From assembly GCF_000522985.1 (NCBI RefSeq), contig NZ_CP007128.1, positions 4,944,220 through 5,008,219 on the forward strand: a stretch of DNA of 64,000 bases. The letters run 5' to 3'. Below, piece by piece: positions 44,527-52,419 of the stretch. The notes under the pieces were generated by a model. That model was not told the origin of the DNA. It ran no database searches and worked only from the letters and a program-made list of their open reading frames with translations. The position numbers and the translations under genes are program-made. The stretch comes from Gemmatirosa kalamazoonensis (lineage in GTDB: Bacteria > Gemmatimonadota > Gemmatimonadetes > Gemmatimonadales > Gemmatimonadaceae). Position 1 is the first letter of the stretch, and each line of letters begins with the position of its first letter.

Positions 44527-45080
44527 CGCGCCGGCGCCCGCCGCGCCCGGAGCGCGAAGTACGTCGCCATGGTCAGCCACTGTACCGTCCATATCCCCGT
44601 CCGGATCCGGTTGAGGAGCATCCAGCGCGCGAGCACCGTGTCCAGCCGCGCCTGCGTCGCGATCCCCGCCTCCATCTCGTGATTCGCGGGGAAGATGATG
44701 CGCGTCGTGAGCACCGTCGCGGCGACGACGGCGAGCGCCACGACGATCGGCACCCAGCGATAGCCCGTGCGCCATTCTCCCCACAGCATCACGGCCGCGC
44801 TGACGAGCATCACGATCGTCATCACGGTGAAGAAGCGCGTCGCCGCCTCCACCGGCGCGACGAACGGCAGCGTGTACGTGCTGGGCGTGAGCCGCGGCGC
44901 GATCGGGAACGAGAACAGCACGAGGGACCACCCGGTGCCGAAGTACATCGACGCGCACGCGAGCAGCAGCGTCGCGTTCACCACGTGCAGCGGGTGCTGG
45001 CGCGGCGGCGCGTCCGCCGCGGCCGGAGTCAGCGCGTGCGGGGTGTAGCTGCCGTATCCCGGTGCGGCGATTCGGGCCAT
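44523..45080 (-). CDS. DUF1772-like four-span membrane protein
   Basis: 185 residues. Four spans: VVNATLLLACASMYFGTGWSLVLF, TRFFTVMTIVMLVSAAVMLWG, WVPIVVALAVVAATVLTTRI, and IWTVQWLTMATYFALRA. The pattern of a Gly-Pro-rich second segment (SFPIAPRLTPSTYTLPFVAPVEAATRFF) and a polar FPANHEMEAG loop is like DUF1772/anthrone-oxygenase-like proteins, but the match is weak. Start ATG 45080 (preceded by GGGGGAG) overlaps the decarboxylase-like gene by 52 bases, more than is usual; a later start is possible. Confidence 0.6.
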   Translation of the reverse strand: MARIAAPGYGSYTPHALTPAAADAPPRQHPLHVVNATLLLACASMYFGTGWSLVLFSFPIAPRLTPSTYTLPFVAPVEAATRFFTVMTIVMLVSAAVMLWGEWRTGYRWVPIVVALAVVAATVLTTRIIFPANHEMEAGIATQARLDTVLARWMLLNRIRTGIWTVQWLTMATYFALRARRAPAR

Positions 45081-45922
45081 GTCTCCCCCAGGCCGAGGTT
45101 CACGACGCTCTCCATCCCCTCCGGCTGCTGGACGGGCAGACGGTCGTAGCTGAGGAACCAGCACTCGTAGTGGTCGTCGAGCGTGCCGTGCGTGCTCGGG
45201 AAGAACGCCGTGAACACCGGGTCGCTCCCGATGCCGAGCTCGCGCAGCGCGCGCATGCGCGGCTGGTCGCCCAACGTGAGCCGCGCCTTCCCCGCCCCGC
45301 CGAGCGTCATGCCGAGGTGCCCGGTGAAGTAGATGTACGACTTGTACAGCATGCCGCGGAACGCGCAGTAGTTCGCCGCCGGAAGATTGAACAGCGGCAC
45401 GCGCAGCCCCCTCGGCTGCTCCACCTCGATGCGCATCGCGAGCCGGCCGTCGAGGTCGTACTGGCTGCTGACCGCGTGCTCCTCGATGACGAAGTCGAGG
45501 CTCGCCTGGTGCTTCGGCATCCCCCAGATGCCCTTGCCGCCCTTCACCGAGACCTCGGTGCTCACCGGCAGGTCGACGACGTACTGTCCGAGGCCGTACG
45601 TCTTCTGGAAGACGAGCGGCAGCAGCGGCGGTGCCGGGCGTCGGCCGCGCGTGCACGCGATCGCGATGCTGAACTCGATGTACTTGCCGATCGACGTCAC
45701 GCGGTAGTCGACGACGGTGACGACGAGCAGCCCGTGCCCGCGCCAGCGGAACGCGTGCAGCTCGTTTCCCGGCAGCATCACCGCGGCGCGGTCGGCGTCG
45801 ATGGGGAACGCGGCCATGAGCGCCGGCGTCCGCTCCGAGTGCACCGGCAGCGTGAACGGGATGCCGTCGACGAGCGCGTGGCGTCCAGTCTGGTCGCGCA
45901 GGCGGCGTGGCAGCATGGTCAT
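45029..45922 (-). CDS. Acetoacetate-decarboxylase-family protein
   Basis: 297 residues. The family core is visible: VVTVVDYRVTSIGKYIEFSIAIAC, VSTEVSVKGGKGIWGMPKHQASLDF and FNLPAANYCAFRGMLYKSYIYF. In acetoacetate decarboxylase the Schiff base Lys is the first of a Pro-Lys-Lys; here the sequence is Pro-Lys-His, so the catalytic Lys is kept and the pKa-tuning Lys is not. Members of this group with other substrates exist, so the reaction (decarboxylase, aldolase-like or simple binding) is open. ATG 45922 overlaps the alpha/beta hydrolase stop as ATGA. Confidence 0.8.
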   Translation of the reverse strand: MTMLPRRLRDQTGRHALVDGIPFTLPVHSERTPALMAAFPIDADRAAVMLPGNELHAFRWRGHGLLVVTVVDYRVTSIGKYIEFSIAIACTRGRRPAPPLLPLVFQKTYGLGQYVVDLPVSTEVSVKGGKGIWGMPKHQASLDFVIEEHAVSSQYDLDGRLAMRIEVEQPRGLRVPLFNLPAANYCAFRGMLYKSYIYFTGHLGMTLGGAGKARLTLGDQPRMRALRELGIGSDPVFTAFFPSTHGTLDDHYECWFLSYDRLPVQQPEGMESVVNLGLGETWPESPHRDTAATPRTR

Positions 45923-47055
45923 GACGGCACCTTCGGCGGCGCGGTCGGCGATGCGATCGGGGCGGCGAGGCTCGCGTTAGGCACCTGCACGCCGCGCGGG
46001 CGCGGCCGCTCGGTGGGGCGCTCGAGCTCCGCGGCGATGAGCGGGAAGACGTCGCGCGCCGCGTGGCGGCCCATGAACACGTCGAGGTGCCCGTACGTCG
46101 GGAGCACGTGCAGCGTGTGGTAGCCGGGGCGCGCACGCTCGAGGAAGGCGTGCGTGCGGGTCTGGCTCTCGGCCAGGAAGCAGCGATTGAGCGCGCCCGC
46201 GAACAGCGCGAACCGCGCGTCGGTCTCGGGCGGGCGCGCGACGAAGCTCTCGGGAAGCTCGCGCAGCCCATCGACGGCGACGAGGTGCCCGGCGCGCACG
46301 CAGCGCGCCATCTGCCGGAAGAACGACATCGGCACGTCGGCGAACTCGCCCTTCAGCCACTCGTGCGTCGCGTCGTTCAGGTGCTCGTGGCGCCACAGCG
46401 CGGGAAAGCCGCTGCCGTAGGTGAAGCTCACCCAGCGGCACACCGTGTTGTCGCACTCGTGGTGCGTCAGCTTCACGAGCGCGGTGAGCGCCTTCGCGAC
46501 GAGCGTCGGCGCCTTGATGCCCCACCGCGGGCTGACGTACGGCGTGACGGCGCCGATGAGCGGCACGGCGACGTTCAGCTTCGCGCGCGAGAGCCCCGGC
46601 ACGACGGGATGCAGCGTGACCGCGTTCGCGACGATGGTGCGCACCTCGGGCACCAGGCCGGCGACGGCCGACATCATGAAGCTCGTCGAGCCCTGGCAGT
46701 GGATGACCGCGTTGATCTCGTCCGTGCCCGTCTCGCGCACGACGGTGCGCACGGCGGCGGGATGGTCGTGGACGGCGGCGCGGTCGAGCGTCCACTCGTT
46801 AGGCGGCAGGTCGATGCTCGCCCGCCAGTTCTCGAGCCACACGTCGTGGCCGCGGGCGACGAGATGGTCGACGAGCGTGGTCTGGACGGGGGCGCGGAAG
46901 ATGTTCGCGCGCACACCGGCGCCGTGGACGAGGAGCACCGGCGGACGGGAAGGCGGCTTCGCGCCGCGCACGTTGATGACGTTCCCCGCGCGTCCGTCGG
47001 ACGTGGCGAAGGGGACCGTGCGCTCGACGTACGGCTCGCTGCGGGCACCGCTCAC
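45919..47055 (-). CDS. Alpha/beta hydrolase with a Cys nucleophile elbow (PhaC-like)
   Basis: 378 residues. Fold markers: PPVLLVHGAGVRANIFRAP (oxyanion HG), HDVWLENWRASIDLPPNEW, the elbow INAVIHCQGSTSFMMSAVAG and, late, TYGHLDVFMGRHA with the catalytic His. In the elbow the nucleophile position reads H-C-Q-G-S, so Cys replaces the usual Ser, as in polyhydroxyalkanoate synthases (G-x-C-x-G). This suggests acyl transfer or a thioester intermediate. GGAGGT 5 bases before GTG 47055 fixes the start. First gene of the cluster, divergent from the small gene at 47339. Confidence 0.8.
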   Translation of the reverse strand: MSGARSEPYVERTVPFATSDGRAGNVINVRGAKPPSRPPVLLVHGAGVRANIFRAPVQTTLVDHLVARGHDVWLENWRASIDLPPNEWTLDRAAVHDHPAAVRTVVRETGTDEINAVIHCQGSTSFMMSAVAGLVPEVRTIVANAVTLHPVVPGLSRAKLNVAVPLIGAVTPYVSPRWGIKAPTLVAKALTALVKLTHHECDNTVCRWVSFTYGSGFPALWRHEHLNDATHEWLKGEFADVPMSFFRQMARCVRAGHLVAVDGLRELPESFVARPPETDARFALFAGALNRCFLAESQTRTHAFLERARPGYHTLHVLPTYGHLDVFMGRHAARDVFPLIAAELERPTERPRPRGVQVPNASLAAPIASPTAPPKVPS

Positions 47056-47338
47056 GGCGCACCTCCGGTCGCGATCGTGCGGGACCAGGCGAGCTCGTCC
47101 GGGACGACGACATCTCGCGTCTGCTGCGCGCTTCCGTCCCGCGGTGGCGGCGCCTAACATGGACCCGGTCCGGAGACGGCGCAAGCACGCGTGCGTGGGC
47201 ACGCATGTCGGCTCCGGCGTCATCGCTTTCGCACACTTCCGCGCCGCGTGGCCCGGCGTTCGCAAAGACCAAACGGCTTGCCGTGGGTGGTCGGGCGGAG
47301 CGGGACGGGCGCACCAGAGTGGATCGAGCAGCCGCAAC

Positions 47339-47596
47339 ATGCATCCTCATCAGGACACGCGCCGCGAGGACGGCGCACCGCGCATTCGCCCGCGCACGGT
47401 CTGGGACAGCATCGCCGGGCGCGAGTGGCGCATCTGGGCGGCCGACTGTCGCAACGTGCCGGGCGCGCGCTCGCGCGAGTGCCTCATCGTCGATTGCGGC
47501 ACGACGGTGCGCCGCATCTGGGCACCGCCCGACGACTGGGCGACGCTCTCCGACTCCGAACTCCTCGCTCTGGTGGACGGGCCGCGCGATCGGTAA
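47339..47596 (+). CDS. Small protein, unknown
   Basis: 85 residues, soluble, with a single compact domain: VWDSIAGREWRIWAADCRNVP, CLIVDCGTTVRRIWAPPDDW, TLSDSELLALVDG. The alternation Trp-Arg-Ile-Trp and the closing DWATLSDSELLAL look like a small beta-barrel plus helix. I do not recognise the family, but it resembles short proteins of this kind common in Gemmatimonadota (recollection, not tested). ATG 47339; weak ribosome binding site. Followed after 28 bases by the ROK kinase. Confidence 0.6.
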   Translation: MHPHQDTRREDGAPRIRPRTVWDSIAGREWRIWAADCRNVPGARSRECLIVDCGTTVRRIWAPPDDWATLSDSELLALVDGPRDR

Positions 47597-47624
47597 CGTC
47601 CGGGCTCCGACCACCCGCGCGCCC

Positions 47625-48434
47625 GTGATCCTCGACCGCCCACGCCCCAAGCGCCGACAGCGCATTCTCGTCGTCGACGTCGGCGGCACGCACGTCAAAG
47701 CATTCGCCACGGGACAGACCACGCCGATCCGCGTGCCGTCCGGCCCCGGCCTCACGCCGCTCGAGATGGCGACGTCGCTCCAGGCGGCCATCCGCGGCTG
47801 GCGCTACGACGTGGTGTCGATCGGCTACCCGGGGCCGGTGGTCGACGGGCGCATCGTCATGGAGCCGCGCAACCTCGGCGGCGGATGGACGAGCTTCGAC
47901 TTCGAGCACGCGTTCGACCGGCCGGTGCGCATCCTGAACGACGCGGCGATGCAGGCGCTCGGCGGGTATCAGGGCGGCCGCATGCTCTTCCTCGGCCTCG
48001 GCACGGGGCTCGGCTCGGCGCTCGTCATCGAGGGACACCTGCAGCCGCTGGAGCTCGCGCACCTGCCGTATCGTCGCGGGCGCGAGTTCGAGGAGTACGT
48101 CGGCGAGGCGGGACGCAAGCGCGTCGGCAACAAGCGGTGGCGGCACTTCGTGTACGACGTGTGCCACCGACTCGTCGAGGGGATGCAGACGCAGTCGCTG
48201 CTCATCGGCGGCGGCAGCGCGCGACGCCTCGTGAAGCACCTCGACAAGCTGCCGCCGAACACGCGCCTCGGCTCCAACGCCGACGCGTTCCGCGGTGGCT
48301 TCCGTCTGTGGATGGCCCCCGAGGAGCGCGCGCTGCTCCAGGCCGAGCCGATCCCCGATGCCGCGCTTCCCGCCGACGCGCCGATCCCCGATCCGGGTGG
48401 GCCGCCCGTCGCGGAGCCCGCACCCGGGGACTAG
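47625..48434 (+). CDS. ROK-family kinase, polyphosphate-glucokinase-like
   Basis: 269 residues. ATPase/sugar-kinase motifs: ILVVDVGGTHVKAFATG (phosphate 1), RILNDAAMQALGGYQ (catalytic Asp), LFLGLGTGLGSALVIEG (phosphate 2) and LLIGGGSARRLVKHL (adenosine). The block QPLELAHLPYRRGREFEEYVGEAGRKRVG matches the polyphosphate glucokinase group (usually ExGH) rather than zinc-type ROK kinases, as the Cys cluster is missing. So it may phosphorylate glucose with polyphosphate or ATP. GTG 47625 is the start. The ~30-residue tail is Pro/Ala-rich. Its stop is followed by hairpin repeat C1. Confidence 0.8.
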   Translation: MILDRPRPKRRQRILVVDVGGTHVKAFATGQTTPIRVPSGPGLTPLEMATSLQAAIRGWRYDVVSIGYPGPVVDGRIVMEPRNLGGGWTSFDFEHAFDRPVRILNDAAMQALGGYQGGRMLFLGLGTGLGSALVIEGHLQPLELAHLPYRRGREFEEYVGEAGRKRVGNKRWRHFVYDVCHRLVEGMQTQSLLIGGGSARRLVKHLDKLPPNTRLGSNADAFRGGFRLWMAPEERALLQAEPIPDAALPADAPIPDPGGPPVAEPAPGD

Positions 48435-48456
48435 AGACGCCTCTCGCTCGGCGTTC

Positions 48457-48539
48457 GAACCGCAGAGGACGCAGAGGGCCGCAGAGGAAACCAACAGCAA
48501 TTGGTTTTCCTCTGCGGCCCTCTGCGTCCTCTGCGGTTC
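48457..48539. repeat. Hairpin repeat family C1, single copy
   Basis: GAACCGCAGAGGACGCAGAG... (48457-48493) pairs over about 36 bp with ...CTCTGCGTCCTCTGCGGTTC (48503-48539), loop about 9 bases. It lies exactly between the convergent kinase and dehydratase genes, and its edge supplies the TGA stop codon of the dehydratase. Confidence 0.9.
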
Positions 48540-49572
48540 ATTCCGGAAAGCCCGCCGCGCTCCGAGTCCCCAGGCCGCGCGTGACCTGCGCGTGGAACGT
48601 ATCGACGTCGATGTTGCTGCCGCACACGATCGCGCCGACGCGCTTGCCCGCGAGGCGGTCGCGCAGCGGGCCTAACGCGGCGGCGGTGGCCGCGGCGGCG
48701 GCGGGCTCGCACGCGAGCTTCATCTCGGCGAACAGCAGCCCCATCGCGCGGCAGATCGCGTCGTCGTCGACGAGCACCACGTCGTCGATGTAGCGGCGGC
48801 AGAGGCCGAAGCTGTACGGCGCCGCGTACGGGGCACCGAGGCTGTCGGCGATCGTGCGGACGCGGTCGAGCGACTCGGGCACGCCGGAGCGGAAGCTGCG
48901 GAACATCGTGTCGGCGCCCTCCGGCTCCACGCCGTACACCGCGCAGCTCGGGTCGAGCTGCTTCACCGCGGCGGCGATGCCCGCCGCGAGCCCGCCGCCC
49001 CCGATCGGCACCACGACCGCCTCGAGCGGCGCGCCCAACGCGCGGGCCTGCGTCATCCACTCGAGGCCGAGCGTCGCCGTGCCGAGCGCGGTACGCGGTC
49101 CCTCGAACGGATGCACGAACGTGCGCCCCTCCGTCGCCTCGATCGCGCGCACCCGGTCGAATGCCTCGTGCACGTCGTCCACGAGCACGACCTCCGCGCC
49201 GTACGCGCGGCACCGCGCGAGACGCACGGGACTCGCCGTGCGCGGGATCACGACCTTCGCCGTCGTGCCCACCTTGCGCGCCGCGTACGCGACGGCGATC
49301 GCATGGTTGCCGGCGCTGATCGCCGTCACGCCGCGCGCGAGCGCGTCGGCCGACAGCTCCAGCATCACGGCGAGCGCGCCGCGCGGCTTGAAGCTCCCGC
49401 CCTCCTGAAACAGCTCGAGCTTCAGCACCAGCTCGGGCAGCCCCGCCGCAGCGAGCGCGTCGGAGCGCCACCGCCACGTCGGCGTCTCGCGCACGTGCGC
49501 GGCGAGGCGCGCATGCGCGGCGCGGATCTCGTCGAGCGTCGGCGCGTCGACATCGCTCGCCGTCGCCGTCAT
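48538..49572 (-). CDS. Threonine/serine dehydratase-like PLP enzyme
   Basis: 344 residues; fold-type II PLP enzyme. Seen: LFQEGGSFKPRGALAVM (PLP Lys), SAGNHAIAVAYAARKVGTTAKVVIP, VPIGGGGLAAGIAAAVK (phosphate loop) and VCGSNIDVDTFHAQV (pyridine Ser). Length without a regulatory ACT domain fits catabolic threonine dehydratase or serine/threonine racemase relatives. GGAGGGC 4-6 bases before ATG 49572; ATGA overlap with the PD40/TPR gene upstream. Confidence 0.87.
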   Translation of the reverse strand: MTATASDVDAPTLDEIRAAHARLAAHVRETPTWRWRSDALAAAGLPELVLKLELFQEGGSFKPRGALAVMLELSADALARGVTAISAGNHAIAVAYAARKVGTTAKVVIPRTASPVRLARCRAYGAEVVLVDDVHEAFDRVRAIEATEGRTFVHPFEGPRTALGTATLGLEWMTQARALGAPLEAVVVPIGGGGLAAGIAAAVKQLDPSCAVYGVEPEGADTMFRSFRSGVPESLDRVRTIADSLGAPYAAPYSFGLCRRYIDDVVLVDDDAICRAMGLLFAEMKLACEPAAAAATAAALGPLRDRLAGKRVGAIVCGSNIDVDTFHAQVTRGLGTRSAAGFPE

Positions 49573-50864
49573 GGATGCCCTCCGAGCTTGCGCTGCACCG
49601 CGTCGGCTGCCGCGCTGTCGGCGCGCGTGGCGCGCGGGTTGACCTCGAGCGCGCGGCGGTACGATGCGAGCGCCGCCGACGAGTCGCCCGCGGCGCGCTG
49701 CACGTCGCCGAGTCGCGCGAGCGCGCGGTACGACGACGGGAACAGCGACGCGACCACGGTCTGGAGCGCGACCGCACCGGCCGGCTGCGCGCGCGACAGC
49801 CGCTCGTCGGCGAGCCCACCGAGCGCGCCCTCGGCCACGTCGTAGTCGGCGAGCCGGCCCGCGTCGCGCCACGCCGCGAGCATCGCGGCGACGTCGCTCG
49901 CGGGGCGCCCCGATTCCAACGAGTCGCGCAGCACGACGGCGAGCGACAGACGCTTCGGCGACGTGAGGATCAGCCGGTCGCCCCGTGGGCTCACGACGTA
50001 CGCCGAGAGGTGGCGCAGCTCCGGATCGGTGAACGTGGCGACCGGCGTCCACGACGTGTCGCGGCCAATCCGGCGCGCGTACAGCACGTTGCCCTTCGCC
50101 ATGAGCACCGTGCGGTGCTCCGGGATCCACGCGTGCGCAGTACGGCCGACGAGCGTGGGCGCGAGCGTCGTCACGCGATGCGTCGCGAGGTCGTAGCGGC
50201 GGATCTCGTGGTGCGCGCCGGCCGAGTCGACGTGCACGTAGCTCAGCGCGCGCTCGCCGGGGATGCGCTGCGCGGGGAGCGCCGGCACGCCGCTGTCGAC
50301 GTCGGTGATGGCGCCGGTCCGCGCGTCGAAGATGCCTAACGTGAACGTGCGCGACTTCGGCCGCGTGAGCGCGTAGTCCCCGTTCGGAAGCGGCACGTAG
50401 TAGCCGGTGGTGTCGGGCGCGCGGAGCACCGCGCGGCGCGGCGTGCCGTCGGGCGCGTAGACCCACGGACCGAACTCGCGGAACAGCGTCGCGGGCTGCC
50501 AGCGCACGGCGACGTACTCCCCGCTCGGCAGCACGGTCGGCGAGTTCTCGTTCTCCGGCGTACTCGTGACGCGGCGCTCGGCGCCGGTCGCGAGGTCGAT
50601 GCGGTAGATGTCGCTCCGCGCGGCGGTGCCGGTATCGCGCAGCGCGCTGAACACGATCGCGCGACCGTCGGGCGTGAACGCCGGCTGGCTGTTCGAGCCG
50701 TCGTCGTGGGTCAGCTTGCGCGGCGGGCCGACCACGAGCCGGTCGCCGCTCCAGCGCAGGTCGACGGTCCACAGGTTGAGCGGGTTGGGGCCCTGCGCGG
50801 CGAGCGCCGGGGGCAGCCCGAGTGCCGCTGCGGCAGCGAGCGGGAGGACGCGGAGTGATCGCAT
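49569..50864 (-). CDS. Secreted PD40/beta-propeller protein with TPR-like end
   Basis: 431 residues. Signal peptide VLPLAAAAALGLPPALAAQ, then TolB-type propeller blades (HDDGSNSQPAFTPDGRAIVFSAL, TENENSPTVLPSGEYVAV, YVVSPRGDRLILTSPKRL), then a short helical part with a TPR unit (SLFPSSYRALARLGDVQRAAG, SSAALASYRRALEVNPRA). A periplasmic protein of unknown ligand. The stop overlaps the dehydratase start (ATGA), an odd pairing of a periplasmic binding-type protein with a PLP enzyme. Confidence 0.8.
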   Translation of the reverse strand: MRSLRVLPLAAAAALGLPPALAAQGPNPLNLWTVDLRWSGDRLVVGPPRKLTHDDGSNSQPAFTPDGRAIVFSALRDTGTAARSDIYRIDLATGAERRVTSTPENENSPTVLPSGEYVAVRWQPATLFREFGPWVYAPDGTPRRAVLRAPDTTGYYVPLPNGDYALTRPKSRTFTLGIFDARTGAITDVDSGVPALPAQRIPGERALSYVHVDSAGAHHEIRRYDLATHRVTTLAPTLVGRTAHAWIPEHRTVLMAKGNVLYARRIGRDTSWTPVATFTDPELRHLSAYVVSPRGDRLILTSPKRLSLAVVLRDSLESGRPASDVAAMLAAWRDAGRLADYDVAEGALGGLADERLSRAQPAGAVALQTVVASLFPSSYRALARLGDVQRAAGDSSAALASYRRALEVNPRATRADSAAADAVQRKLGGHP

Positions 50865-50907
50865 GTGGTCACGCTACCCGCCGTGCAGATGCGAGGGAAT
50901 GGGCGGG

Positions 50908-50979
50908 TTCGCGTCGGATTGGTACCACGCCGTGCACGCGCGTGTAGAACCTTGGGCGAAGGGGGGGGAGCCCCCCCTG
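50908..50979 (+). repeat. Dispersed element F, copy 2
   Basis: Matches 23038-23107 (TTCGCGTCGGATTGGTACC ... GTAGAACCTTGGGCGAAGG) and ends in G8-AG-C7, a strong small hairpin. It lies in the 223 bases between the divergent PD40 and patatin genes, on the patatin strand, 109 bases before its start. Confidence 0.65.
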
Positions 50980-51087
50980 GTAACTGCGATCGCGCCACCG
51001 GCTCCCTGCCCGGCTTGCCCGTCGCGACGCGGCACGTTATGCGTCCCGCGCAGGGACGCGACGCATACCACAATCCGTGTTATCGAC

Positions 51088-52251
51088 GTGACGAGCGGCA
51101 ACGGAGTCGGGCTCGCGCTCGCGGGCGGCGTGGTCGAGGGCGGGTTCTACGAGGTGGGCGTGCTGTGCGCGCTCGCGGAGGCCGTCGATGGGCTCGATCT
51201 CACGCGGCTCGACGTCTACGTCGGCGTGAGCGCGGGCGCGCTCGTCGCGTCGATGCTGGCGAACGGCGTCGACGCGCGCACGCTCGCCGCGGCGATCGTC
51301 GGCCGCTCCGGTGACCCCACGCTCGACGTGCACCCGGACGCGTTTCTCACGCCGGCGTGGGGCGAGCTCGCCGACCGGCTGCTCCGACTCCCCGGCATCG
51401 CGGCGCGCGCGGCCCGGCGGGTGCTCGCCGCGCCGCGCGACGCGTTAGGCTGGGGGCTCGTCGCGGAGCTCGGCACCGCGGTGCCGACGGCGCTGTTCGA
51501 CGGACGCGGCATCGAGCGCTTCGTCGCCGCGGCCCTCGCGCACGACGGGCGCACGAACCGCTTCGGCGATCTCCGGACGCGGCTGCGCATCGCCGCGGTG
51601 CGGCTCGATACGGCGGAGCTGGCGACGTTCGGCGCACCGGGGCTCGACCACGTGCCGATCTCGCGCGCCGTGCAGGCGAGCACCGCGCTGCCGGGCCTCT
51701 TCTGCCCGGTGGAGATCGACGGCGAGCACTACATCGACGGCGTGGCGCGCCGCACGCTGAACGCGAGCCTCGGTCTCGAGGAGGGGGCGACGCTCCTCCT
51801 CTGCGTGAACCCGATCGTGCCGGTGCGCCTCACGTCGTCGCGCGACGGGCGCCGCTCGCTCGCCGACTACGGGCTGCCGCTCGTCATGTCGCAGACGTTC
51901 CGCACGGTGATCCACTCGCGCATGGACACGGCGTTCCGCGGCTACGCGCGCTCGCACCCGGACGCGGACCTCGTGCTCATCGAGCCGGAGATGGAGGAGA
52001 ACGCGCTGTTCTTCTCGAACATCTTCAGCTTCGCGAACCGCCGCGGCGTCTGCGAGCTGGCCTACGCGAGCACGCGGCGACACCTGCTGCGCGAGTTCGA
52101 CCGGCTCGCGCCGGTGTTCGCGCGCCACGATCTCACGCTGCGGCGCGACGTGCTGGAGGACCCGAGGCGCGCGCTGTTCTCCGCCGAGGGGACCGTCGCT
52201 CCGCTGGGGCTCGGGCCGTCGGGCCTCCTCGGCTCGGCGGCTGCCGTGTGA
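51088..52251 (+). CDS. Patatin-like phospholipase
   Basis: 387 residues. Oxyanion stretch LALAGGVVEGGFYEVGVL (one Gly of GGG replaced by Val), nucleophile in YVGVSAGALVASML (GxSxG), and the catalytic Asp in HYIDGVARRTL (Asp-Gly). Distinct from the patatin at 42548, without the extra domain, and of the bacterial group with a helical C-terminal part (FRGYARSHPDADLVLIEPEMEENALFF). Likely a phospholipase or acyl hydrolase. Start GTG 51088; ribosome binding site not clear. Followed by hairpin B2. Confidence 0.83.
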   Translation: MTSGNGVGLALAGGVVEGGFYEVGVLCALAEAVDGLDLTRLDVYVGVSAGALVASMLANGVDARTLAAAIVGRSGDPTLDVHPDAFLTPAWGELADRLLRLPGIAARAARRVLAAPRDALGWGLVAELGTAVPTALFDGRGIERFVAAALAHDGRTNRFGDLRTRLRIAAVRLDTAELATFGAPGLDHVPISRAVQASTALPGLFCPVEIDGEHYIDGVARRTLNASLGLEEGATLLLCVNPIVPVRLTSSRDGRRSLADYGLPLVMSQTFRTVIHSRMDTAFRGYARSHPDADLVLIEPEMEENALFFSNIFSFANRRGVCELAYASTRRHLLREFDRLAPVFARHDLTLRRDVLEDPRRALFSAEGTVAPLGLGPSGLLGSAAAV

Positions 52252-52261
52252 CCCGGCACGG

Positions 52262-52399
52262 CTCCACGTACGTGTGTCTGAAGGACTGAAGAGGGACTGA
52301 AGAGGGACTGAAGAAGGACGACACAACGTCTTTGTTGTTGGTCCTTCTTCAGTCCTTCTTCAGTCCTCCTTCAGTCCAACGAACACTCGGACGTGGAGC
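52262..52399. repeat. Hairpin repeat family B, copy 2
   Basis: Tandem GGACTGAAGAG units and inverted TTCTTCAGTCC units, with outer ends CTCCACGTACGTG and CGGACGTGGAG. Matches 15551-15682 in units, order and boundary. It fills the gap between the convergent patatin and ubiB-like genes. Confidence 0.8.
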
Positions 52400-52419
52400 C
52401 CGGAACGGCGCCAGAGCGC

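Noticed and set aside
47625-48434. Zinc-type ROK repressor or glucokinase
   Set aside because: No helix-turn-helix and no Cys cluster; the polyphosphate-glucokinase-type block is present instead.
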